Assembly (NCBI GenBank): GCA_903870955.1
Contig: CAIQEX010000109.1
Span: forward strand, 1 to 23,444
Direction of reading: 5' to 3'
From: an uncultured beta proteobacterium
Lineage (GTDB): Bacteria; Pseudomonadota; Gammaproteobacteria; Burkholderiales; Burkholderiaceae_C
DNA length: 23,444 nt
In this document: positions 1-6,616 of the stretch, piece after piece
Position numbering within the stretch: position 1 is the stretch's first letter
Layout of the letters: the number at the start of each line of letters is the position of its first letter
Made by a program: the position numbers and the translations under genes
The notes under the pieces: model-generated
Seen by the model: the letters and a program-made list of their open reading frames with translations, nothing else
What the model was told of the DNA's origin: nothing
Databases searched by the model: none

Positions 1-1106
1 ATCCAGACATCGCGCGCGGTCACACCCTCGCCATGCGCTTGCACCAGTGCGCGGGCATTTCCGGGGTTGGTTTCCAGATGCAGGATGCGGTTGGCATGGG
101 CGTAGAGCACCGGGTCGCTTTTGACCTGCTCGTAGCTGGGCAGTCGGATCACCGAGCGGTCACGCGGGGGCACTTTCAGCTTGGCCTTGAGCGCCGGATT
201 GGGGTGGAACGCAATGGGCGAGGTCGTGCCCACGCTTTCAGCCGCGGCGGCAACTTCCTTGGCCTGGTCTTCCTTGGCACAGGTCGCGCCCTGCTCCGCC
301 GCCTGCTCGCTGGTGGTCATATACGGGTTGACGTGGGCTTCCACGCGACCGACCTCGTCCACGCTTCGGGAGTCGATTTCAAACCAGCCTTTGCCCGTCT
401 CATCGTCAGGACGACGCACAAAGGCGGTGCCCCGCACGTCGGTAATGGACGATACCGGTTCGCGTGCCGCCAAACGGTGCGCGATCTCGACCAAGGCGCG
501 CTCCGCGTTGCCATACAGCAGCAGGTCGCACTTGGCATCCACCACGATGGAGCGGCGCACTTTGTCGCTCCAATAGTCGTAATGGGCAATGCGGCGCAGA
601 CTGCCTTCAATGCCACCCAAAATCAGCGGCACATCCTTGAAGGCCTCGCGGCAGCGCTGGCTATAAACGATGGCCGCACGGTCCGGGCGCTTACCGGCCA
701 CGTCACCGGGCGTGTAGGCATCGTCCGTACGAATCTTGCGGTCCGCCGTATAGCGGTTGATCATGGAATCCATGTTGCCGGCCGTCACGCCCCAGAACAG
801 GTTCGGTTTGCCCAGAGCCTTGAAGGCCTCGGCACTGGTCCAGTCCGGCTGGGCAATGATGCCCACGCGAAAGCCCTGGGCTTCGAGCATGCGGCCAATC
901 ACCGACATGCCAAAGCTGGGGTGGTCCACATAGGCATCGCCCGTGACCAAAATCACATCACAGCTATCCCAACCCAGCTTCTCCATTTCGGCGCGGGACA
1001 TGGGCAGGAATGGAGCCGTGCCAAAGCGGCTCGCCCAGTACTTGCGGTAGCTGGACAAGGGTTTTGCGGCGCGCGCGAAAAAAGAGACGTCGAGGGGGGC
1101 GTTCAT
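1..1106 (-). CDS. ygiQ: YgiQ family radical SAM protein, N-terminal part (3' end outside window)
   Basis: The reverse strand is open from an ATG at 1106-1104 to the left edge, giving 368 visible codons and no stop, so the C-terminus lies outside the window. The start reads [20 protein letters not shown], followed by a [15 protein letters not shown] block (about residues 24-37) and [17 protein letters not shown] (about 50-66). These are hallmarks of the N-terminal domain of the YgiQ/UPF0313 radical SAM family. The visible part ends near the family block [17 protein letters not shown]. The iron-sulfur CxxxCxxC motif of this family comes later in the protein and so cannot be seen. The family is a putative radical SAM enzyme whose reaction is not known. 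I see no strong ribosome binding site before the ATG. It is divergent from the downstream transporter operon, with about 200 bp between the two start codons. Confidence 0.9.
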   Translation of the reverse strand, partial: MNAPLDVSFFARAAKPLSSYRKYWASRFGTAPFLPMSRAEMEKLGWDSCDVILVTGDAYVDHPSFGMSVIGRMLEAQGFRVGIIAQPDWTSAEAFKALGKPNLFWGVTAGNMDSMINRYTADRKIRTDDAYTPGDVAGKRPDRAAIVYSQRCREAFKDVPLILGGIEGSLRRIAHYDYWSDKVRRSIVVDAKCDLLLYGNAERALVEIAHRLAAREPVSSITDVRGTAFVRRPDDETGKGWFEIDSRSVDEVGRVEAHVNPYMTTSEQAAEQGATCAKEDQAKEVAAAAESVGTTSPIAFHPNPALKAKLKVPPRDRSVIRLPSYEQVKSDPVLYAHANRILHLETNPGNARALVQAHGEGVTARDVW

Positions 1107-1307
1107 CAGGGATACCGGGGGGAGATAAGCGTTGAGTGTAAGGTTTAGTGCATGCCATGATCGGCGGCACGGGTACTGGGCACCGTACAAACCCCAACAC
1201 CTAAGTTGAAACCGGCACCAAAATTGCGTGCTTTGGACCGTAGAATCATTTTTCTCATCTCATCAACCCGCCTGGGGATTCTTTCCGGGCATGAAAAGGA
1301 ATCGAAT

Positions 1308-2147
1308 ATGAAGAAACTTCTTTTGGCGCTGGCTGCCGTCTCGGTGCTCGCCGCATGCGGCAAGAAGGAAGAGCCTGCTCCTGCTGCTGCCCCCGCTGCC
1401 GCACCGGCAGCCTCTGCACCAGCCCCCGAGGCAGCCGCACTGAAGGTCGCCATCGACCCGACCTACGAGCCCTTCACTTTCAAGACCGCGGACGGCAAGC
1501 CCACCGGCTTTGATGTGGATATTGCCAATGCCTTGTGCGAACAAATCAAACGCAAGTGCGAATTTGTTGAACAAGTCTGGGACAGCATGATCCCCGGCCT
1601 GAACGCCAAGAAGTACGACGTCATCATCTCCTCCATGTCGATCACTGACGATCGCATGAAGGAAGTGGACTTCACCGACAAGTACTACAACACCCCCAGC
1701 CGCATCGTGCTGAAGAAGAGCGTCAAGTTCACCGACGTGGCCTCCATCAAGGGCAAGAAAATCGGCGTTCTGAAGGGCAGCACGCAAGAGAAATACGCCA
1801 TGGGTGATTTGAAGCCCGCAGGTGTGGTGGTGAACTCGTATGAAGCCCAGGACCAGGTCTATCTGGACATCAAGTCCGGCCGTCTGGACGGTACCGTGGC
1901 GGATTACATGGAAGTCACCGGTGGTTTCCTGAGCAAGCCCGAAGGCGCCAACTACACCTTGGTGGGACCTGATCTGAAAGAGCCAAAATACTTTGGCTAC
2001 GGTGCAGGTATTGCGCTGCGCAAGGGTGAAGACAAACTCAAGGGCGACTTGAGCGCAGCCATCAAGGCGATTCGCGCCTCTGGCGCCTACAAGACCATCG
2101 CCGACAAGTACTTTGCCAAGTACAACATCGACATCTACGGCGATTAA
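1308..2147 (+). CDS. aotJ: Basic amino acid ABC transporter substrate-binding lipoprotein (AotJ-like)
   Basis: A 279-aa extracytoplasmic solute receptor, probably for arginine/ornithine/lysine. The start is the ATG at 1308, because an AAGGA box at 1296-1300 lies seven bases upstream and the protein then begins with a clean lipoprotein signal (MKKLLLALAAVSVLAAC, lipobox LAAC, lipidated Cys17). A low-complexity Ala/Pro linker (about residues 22-43) follows, then the bilobed SBP family 3 domain: VAIDPTYEPFTF, GFDVDIANALC, WDSMIPGLNAKKYDVIISSMSIT and DFTDKYYNT, all typical of HisJ/ArgT/AotJ. A lipid anchor is unusual for Gram-negative HisJ-type receptors, which are normally free periplasmic proteins. 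It is the first gene of an aotJQMOP-like operon. The substrate is inferred from family and gene order; histidine or lysine remain possible. Confidence 0.9.
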   Translation: MKKLLLALAAVSVLAACGKKEEPAPAAAPAAAPAASAPAPEAAALKVAIDPTYEPFTFKTADGKPTGFDVDIANALCEQIKRKCEFVEQVWDSMIPGLNAKKYDVIISSMSITDDRMKEVDFTDKYYNTPSRIVLKKSVKFTDVASIKGKKIGVLKGSTQEKYAMGDLKPAGVVVNSYEAQDQVYLDIKSGRLDGTVADYMEVTGGFLSKPEGANYTLVGPDLKEPKYFGYGAGIALRKGEDKLKGDLSAAIKAIRASGAYKTIADKYFAKYNIDIYGD

Positions 2148-2161
2148 TCCAAGCCACACAA

Positions 2162-2186
2162 GAACGACAGCGTGAAACAGTCGTTC
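2162..2186 (+). other. Inverted repeat just after aotJ (probable mRNA hairpin)
   Basis: GAACGAC (2162-2168) and GTCGTTC (2180-2186) are perfect 7-bp complementary arms around an 11-nt loop, 14 bp after the aotJ stop. There is no T-run after it, so it does not look like a full intrinsic terminator. A role in mRNA 3'-end stability between binding-protein and permease genes is inferred. Confidence 0.55.
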
Positions 2187-2191
2187 GCCGC

Positions 2192-2247
2192 GCCACCCCA
2201 AGAAAGCCTGCACCCCTTAGGGGGCCAGGCGTCGACAGGGCTGGGGG
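2192..2247 (+). repeat. Degenerate copy of the GC-rich intergenic repeat, with hairpin, between aotJ and aotQ
   Basis: This segment begins GCCACCCCAAGAAA and ends CTGGGGG, matching the start and end of the repeats at 16700-16763 and 16778-16844; the first 14 bases differ at one position from the copy at 16700. The middle is diverged and the copy is about 8 bp shorter. It contains a hairpin: GCCTG (2206-2210) pairs with CAGGC (2226-2230), and CCCC (2213-2216) with GGGG (2220-2223), around a TTA loop. It sits inside an operon between binding-protein and permease genes, the same location as the classic REP element between hisJ and hisQ in enteric bacteria. Confidence 0.6.
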
Positions 2248-2293
2248 CGAATAACATGTCCGCTGTCGTTTTTGCTTGACGCTTAAGCGCACT

Positions 2294-2980
2294 ATGAACG
2301 GCTATTACTATTCGATACTGCACGGTGCGCTGCTGACAGTGGCTGTTTCGCTACTGGCCCTATTGGTCTCAATCATTCTGGGCTTAATGGGTGCAGCGGC
2401 CAAACTGTCCGGCAACAAACTATTGGTGGCCATTGCCACGACCTATACAACGGTTATTCGCGGCATCCCCGATCTGGTGGTGATGCTGCTGGTTTTTTAT
2501 GGTGGCACGATTGGTATCAACCACCTGCTCGCCCTGATGGGCAGCACAGGAAATATCGACATCAATCCATTTTTCGCCGGGGTGCTCACCATCGGCTTTA
2601 TTTACGGCGCCTATATGACCGAGTCATTCCGGGGCGCCATTTTGTCCATTCCCAAAGGGCAAATGGAAGCTGCCTGGGCTTTCGGCATGGGACGGGTACA
2701 AACCTTTTTGCGCATTACCGCACCGCAAATGGTGCGCTACGCTTTACCGAGCTTCACCAATAACTGGCTGGTGCTGATCAAGGCGACCGCACTTGTCAGT
2801 CTGATCGGCCTAAAAGAGATGACCTACCTGGCCAAACAGGCGAGCTCCGCGACCCGTTCGCCCTTTGCCTTCTTCCTATTTACGGCTGCGTTGTTTCTGG
2901 TTTACACGACCATTTCACTGTATGCACTGCGCAAGCTCAACGAGCGCTTCAGCCTGGGTGCAAAGCGGGGCACGCTATGA
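2294..2980 (+). CDS. aotQ: Basic amino acid ABC transporter permease, HisQ/AotQ type
   Basis: A 228-aa inner-membrane permease of the His/Glu/Gln/Arg/opine family. The first helix follows MNGYYYSILHGALLTVAVSL; VIRGIPDLVVMLLVFYGG (about 54-71) is typical of this family; and the EAA loop that docks on the ATPase is EAAWAFGMG (125-133). The start is taken as the ATG at 2294, which aligns with HisQ-type N-termini. A TTG at 2276 is in frame and would add six residues. Neither has a clear Shine-Dalgarno sequence. The 146-bp gap after aotJ holds two hairpins and a degenerate repeat, so this gene is probably expressed less than aotJ. It overlaps the next permease by an ATGA junction, suggesting translational coupling. 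Confidence 0.9.
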   Translation: MNGYYYSILHGALLTVAVSLLALLVSIILGLMGAAAKLSGNKLLVAIATTYTTVIRGIPDLVVMLLVFYGGTIGINHLLALMGSTGNIDINPFFAGVLTIGFIYGAYMTESFRGAILSIPKGQMEAAWAFGMGRVQTFLRITAPQMVRYALPSFTNNWLVLIKATALVSLIGLKEMTYLAKQASSATRSPFAFFLFTAALFLVYTTISLYALRKLNERFSLGAKRGTL

Positions 2981-3690
2981 AGTGGTCTGTCATTTTTGAG
3001 CCACAGAACCTGGCGCTGTATGGCAACGGGATTCTGACCACGCTGGGCCTGCTGTTTTCCTCTCTGGGCATCGGCGCCGTGCTGGCACTGATATTTGCTT
3101 TGGCGCTGACCGGCCCCTGGGCTCCCCTGCGCTGGATTGTCGGCGCCTACACCTACACGGTGCGCGGCACGCCCCTGCTGATTCAGGTCTACCTCATCTA
3201 CTACGGGCTGGGGCAATTGGAGTGGATTCAGGCACGCTGGGACGATGTCTGGCCCTGGACCCATTTCAAAGAACCCTTCTTCTGCGCCCTGCTGGCCTTT
3301 AGCCTGAACACCGCCGGTTACACCGCCGAAATGCTGGCGGGTGCCATTCGCGAAACCAATGCGGGTGAGATTGAGGCGGCACAGGCCTTTGGCATGAGCC
3401 GTTTCGAGGTCATGCTGCGGGTCGTGTTGCCAAGCGCCATGCGCCGTACCTTGCCGGCCTATAGCAACGAAGTCGTGATGATGCTGCAAAGCACCAGCCT
3501 GGCGAGTGCCGTGCCCAGCATGCTGGACGTCACCGCCGCCGCCAGCCGTGTCTACTCGGACTACTACCTGCCGTTTGAAGCCTACATTGCGGCGGCAGCC
3601 ATTTACCTGGTTGCCTCGTTCTGCCTGATCGCGGTTTTCCGCCTGGCCGAGCGTCACTTCCTGGCGCATCTGGCACCGCGCAAGCCATAG
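2977..3690 (+). CDS. aotM: Basic amino acid ABC transporter permease, HisM/AotM type
   Basis: A 237-aa membrane permease, partner of the preceding one. It starts inside the ATGA overlap at 2977-2980. It carries the family block TVRGTPLLIQVYLIYYGLG (61-79) and an EAA loop EIEAAQAFGMS (131-141), followed by LPSAMRRTLPAYSNE. Several hydrophobic helices (about 15-45, 101-122 and 195-220) are consistent with five membrane spans. With its partner it would form the channel of the importer, energised by the ATPase at 4902-5678. The stop codon touches the next reading frame (TAG at 3688-3690), so the following gene is tightly linked. Confidence 0.9.
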   Translation: MKWSVIFEPQNLALYGNGILTTLGLLFSSLGIGAVLALIFALALTGPWAPLRWIVGAYTYTVRGTPLLIQVYLIYYGLGQLEWIQARWDDVWPWTHFKEPFFCALLAFSLNTAGYTAEMLAGAIRETNAGEIEAAQAFGMSRFEVMLRVVLPSAMRRTLPAYSNEVVMMLQSTSLASAVPSMLDVTAAASRVYSDYYLPFEAYIAAAAIYLVASFCLIAVFRLAERHFLAHLAPRKP

Positions 3691-3707
3691 TGCAAATCAA
3701 ACAGACC

Positions 3708-4850
3708 ATGCAACGCATCGACCACCCGCTGTTGTCTCCTAGCCTGGGCAGCCACAAAACATTAACCAGTTTTCACTTTGGCCAGCCCGCGAACCGGGCC
3801 CAAGGTGAGCTGAAGATATACATCCAGGCCAGCCTGCATGCCGAGGAGCTGCCGGGCATGCTGACGGCCTACCACCTGCGCCCTCTTCTGGAAGCCGCTG
3901 AAGCTGCGGGTCAATTGGTGGGCGAGATTGTGCTGGTGCCGGTCTCCAATCCGATCGGCCTTTCGCAGCGCCTGGATCACAAGCCGATGGGCCGATTCGA
4001 GTTGGACACTTCGGAAAACTTCAATCGCCACTATCCGGATTTTGCCAAGGAAGTGCTCGGCGCCATTCAGGACAAACTGGGCCCGGACGCTGCGGCCAAC
4101 GTGGCCACCGTGCGCCGCGCGATGAGCGACTATCTGGCTGCCTGGACGCCCTCCACCGAACTGAAAAGCATGCGCAAGACGCTGCTGACGCTGGCCCATG
4201 ACGCAGACATCGTGCTCGACCTGCATTGCGACTGTGAAGGCGTCATGCACTTCTATTGTGAGGAAACCTGCTGGCCGCAGTTGGCGCCGATTGCGCACCT
4301 CATGGGTAGCCAGGCCATTCTGCTGGCCAAGGATTCAGGCGGTGGCCCCATAGACGAAAGTTTGTCGGGTGTCTGGTGGCGTCTGGCTGAGGCGTTGAAG
4401 AAACAAGGTCTTGCACACCCGCTGCCGCAAGGTTGCTGCACTGCGACGATTGAGTTGCGTGGCGAGTTGGACGTGACCCATGCTTTCGCCCAACAGGACG
4501 CCCAGGCCATCGCCTCCTACCTGGAACATTTGGGCGTGCTGCAAGCTGGCAATAAACCGGCCATTCCCGAACCACTGTGTCAGCCCACACCGCTGGCAGG
4601 TTCGGAGACTCTGCGTGCCAAGGGCCCTGGCGTGGTGGTCTATGCCGCCACCCCCGGACAGAAGCTGAAAGCTGGCGATCTGGTGGCCGAGGTCATTAAC
4701 CCGATTGACCGCGTATCAACCCCTGTCACGGCCGGTGTGGATGGTGTTTTTTACGCCCGCATCCGGGACCGCTACGTCACCTCCGGTTGCGAGATCGGCA
4801 AGATTGCCGGTGCCACGGCCTTTAGAACCGGTCCCCTCTTGGGCGACTGA
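3708..4850 (+). CDS. aotO: Succinylglutamate desuccinylase/aspartoacylase-family protein (AotO-like)
   Basis: A 380-aa protein of the AstE/AspA zinc carboxypeptidase-like family. Numbering from ATG 3708, the predicted zinc ligands are His44 and Glu47 (SLHAEE) and His173 (VLDLHCD). NFNRHYPD (104-111) resembles the family NxNRxFP substrate-binding motif, and Glu249 (TIELRGE) is the likely catalytic glutamate. The last 80 residues (GPGVVVYAATPGQKLKAGD onward) look like the small beta-barrel/lipoyl-like tail of this family. A GTG at 3690, overlapping the aotM stop, is an alternative start adding six residues. It sits between the permease and ATPase genes exactly as aotO does in P. aeruginosa aotJQMOP. 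I infer that it deacylates an N-acyl amino acid linked to the imported substrate; the true substrate is unknown. I did not call it astE because no other ast genes are present. Confidence 0.85.
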   Translation: MQRIDHPLLSPSLGSHKTLTSFHFGQPANRAQGELKIYIQASLHAEELPGMLTAYHLRPLLEAAEAAGQLVGEIVLVPVSNPIGLSQRLDHKPMGRFELDTSENFNRHYPDFAKEVLGAIQDKLGPDAAANVATVRRAMSDYLAAWTPSTELKSMRKTLLTLAHDADIVLDLHCDCEGVMHFYCEETCWPQLAPIAHLMGSQAILLAKDSGGGPIDESLSGVWWRLAEALKKQGLAHPLPQGCCTATIELRGELDVTHAFAQQDAQAIASYLEHLGVLQAGNKPAIPEPLCQPTPLAGSETLRAKGPGVVVYAATPGQKLKAGDLVAEVINPIDRVSTPVTAGVDGVFYARIRDRYVTSGCEIGKIAGATAFRTGPLLGD

Positions 4851-4901
4851 AATCCTGTTGCAAACGCCTTGATGTTTACCGCTTACTGAATTGCCTGCCC
4901 T

Positions 4902-5678
4902 ATGTCCACCACCGCACTCAAACTCCAGGTCGAAAACATCCATAAAAGCTTTGGGCCCAATGAGGTGCTCAAGGGTGTGTCGCTCACGGCGCATGCCGGG
5001 GATGTGATCAGCATCATCGGCAGTTCCGGCTCTGGCAAAAGTACCTTTCTGCGTTGCATCAACCTGCTGGAAAAGCCGAACCAGGGCCGCATCGAAGTGG
5101 CCGGTGAAAAGCTGTTGCTGGTGAAGGGCAAGAACGGTGAGTTGGAAGCGGCCGACGCCAAACAATTGCAGCGCCTGCGCACCAAACTGGCCATGGTGTT
5201 TCAGCATTTCAATTTGTGGGCGCACATGACGGTGCTGCAAAACATCATCGAAACGCCCGTGCACATCCTGGGCGTGCCCAAGGACGAAGCCATAGAGACC
5301 GCACGCAAGTACCTCAACAAGGTCGGGCTCTCCGGCGTGGAAGACCGCTACCCCGCGCACCTGAGCGGCGGCCAGCAGCAGCGTGTTGCCATCGCGCGCG
5401 CTCTGGCTGTCGAGCCGGAAGTCATGCTCTTTGACGAGCCCACCAGTGCGCTCGACCCGGAGTTGGTCTCCGAAGTGCTCAAGGTCATGAAGACGCTGGC
5501 CCAAGAAGGACGCACCATGGTCGTGGTGACCCATGAAATGGGTTTTGCCCGCGAAGTCGCCAACCACCTGATCTTTCTGCACAAGGGTCTGGTGGAAGAA
5601 GAAGGAAACCCGGCCGAGGTGCTAGCCAACCCGAAGAGCGAGCGCCTGGGGCAGTTCCTGTCTGGCAGTTTGAAGTAG
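4902..5678 (+). CDS. aotP: Basic amino acid ABC transporter ATP-binding protein (HisP/AotP type)
   Basis: A 258-aa cytoplasmic ATPase that powers the two upstream permeases. All ABC motifs are intact: Walker [10 protein letters not shown] (40-48), Q-loop Gln101 (VFQHFNLW), signature LSGGQQQR (154-161), Walker B VMLFDEP (174-180) and switch His211 (VTHEMGF). The insertion between about residues 71 and 91 and the block [14 protein letters not shown] are typical of HisP/AotP. The gene follows aotO after 51 bp with no obvious terminator and is the last gene of the importer. In P. aeruginosa the regulator gene argR follows aotP; here an acyltransferase gene follows instead, so local ArgR-type control is not evident. 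Confidence 0.93.
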   Translation: MSTTALKLQVENIHKSFGPNEVLKGVSLTAHAGDVISIIGSSGSGKSTFLRCINLLEKPNQGRIEVAGEKLLLVKGKNGELEAADAKQLQRLRTKLAMVFQHFNLWAHMTVLQNIIETPVHILGVPKDEAIETARKYLNKVGLSGVEDRYPAHLSGGQQQRVAIARALAVEPEVMLFDEPTSALDPELVSEVLKVMKTLAQEGRTMVVVTHEMGFAREVANHLIFLHKGLVEEEGNPAEVLANPKSERLGQFLSGSLK

Positions 5679-5715
5679 CTCCCGGCTACCCCGCATCACG
5701 CATGGCCCGGTCCAC

Positions 5716-6609
5716 ATGCTGAATCGCCTTCCAGCGCCACTGGTTGGCGTATTTGCAGCCTCGCTGCTGATGTTGAACATTCTGTTTTGGGTGCCTATCC
5801 TGCTGGTGTTTGCGGCTATCAAGCTGGTGCTTCCCTTTCAACGTGTGCGCCTGTTACTGGATCCCGTGTTGATCGGCATTGCCGAAAACTGGATTGGCCG
5901 TAACAGCGCCTGGATGGCACTGACCCAACGCACGCAATGGGACGTGCAGGGCATTGAAGGGCTGGACGCGCACAACTGGTATCTGGTCAATGCCAACCAC
6001 CAATGCGCCGCCGATATTTTTGTCATGCAGCACCTGTTCAACCGCCGCATCCCTTTGCTCAAGTTTTTCATCAAACAACAGTTGATCTGGATGCCCATCA
6101 TGGGCCTGGCATGGTGGGCGCTCGACTTTCCCTTCATGCGCCGCCACAGCGAGGCATATTTGAAGAAGCACCCTGAAATGCGCGCCAAAGATCAGGAAAG
6201 CACGCGTCGGGCATGCGCCAAATTTGCCCTGATCCCGACCAGCGTCACCAACTTCATGGAGGGCACGCGTTTCACCCCGGCCAAACATGCGCGCCAGCAA
6301 TCGCCCTACCGCTATTTGCTAAAGCCCAAAGCGGGTGGCGTCGCGCTCGCGCTCAATGCCATGGGGGATAAGTTTCAGTCCATTCTGGACGTGACCATCG
6401 TCTACCCCGACGGCATTCCGGGGTTTTGGACGTTCCTCTGTGGGCGGATGCGACGGGTCATCGTGCGGGTTCGCAGTTTGCCCTTGCCGCGTGAATTGTT
6501 GAGCGGCGATTACGGCAACGACCCAGCCTTGCGCGAAGCCTTTTCCACCTGGGCACAGCAACTGTGGAAAGACAAGGATGCGCAGATTGCCTCCCTGCTA
6601 GCGAAGTAA
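5716..6609 (+). CDS. Acyltransferase, PlsC/LPLAT family (YihG-like)
   Basis: A 297-aa membrane-associated acyltransferase that would move a fatty acyl group to a glycerophospholipid or related acceptor. An N-terminal hydrophobic helix spans about residues 9-38. The catalytic HX4D motif is NHQCAAD (His95, Asp100), and motif III is FMEGTRF (Glu182-Arg185). Length and motifs match the YihG/YcfD-like branch of 1-acylglycerol-3-phosphate acyltransferase homologues rather than short PlsC. The start is ATG 5716; an ATG at 5702 is in another frame and stops after six codons. It lies 37 bp after aotP on the same strand and may be co-transcribed with it, although no functional link is evident. It ends 7 bp before the convergent glucosidase stop. 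Confidence 0.88.
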   Translation: MLNRLPAPLVGVFAASLLMLNILFWVPILLVFAAIKLVLPFQRVRLLLDPVLIGIAENWIGRNSAWMALTQRTQWDVQGIEGLDAHNWYLVNANHQCAADIFVMQHLFNRRIPLLKFFIKQQLIWMPIMGLAWWALDFPFMRRHSEAYLKKHPEMRAKDQESTRRACAKFALIPTSVTNFMEGTRFTPAKHARQQSPYRYLLKPKAGGVALALNAMGDKFQSILDVTIVYPDGIPGFWTFLCGRMRRVIVRVRSLPLPRELLSGDYGNDPALREAFSTWAQQLWKDKDAQIASLLAK

Positions 6610-6616
6610 ATCGCCT

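Noticed and set aside
33..1148. 371-aa open frame on the plus strand at the left edge
   Set aside because: The minus strand encodes recognisable YgiQ protein here; the plus-strand translation is a shadow.
1224..1246. TTGCGT and TAGAAT as a promoter for aotJ
   Set aside because: The spacing is only 11 bp, too short for a sigma-70 promoter; TAGAAT alone is not enough evidence.
1263..2213. 316-aa open frame opposite aotJ
   Set aside because: Antisense to a clear binding-protein gene and without any recognisable domain.
2162..2230. Intrinsic terminator after aotJ
   Set aside because: Neither hairpin is followed by a T-run, and the permease genes downstream clearly belong to the same system.
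3690..4850. Calling the enzyme gene astE (arginine succinyltransferase pathway)
   Set aside because: No other ast genes are nearby, and the gene order matches aotO instead.
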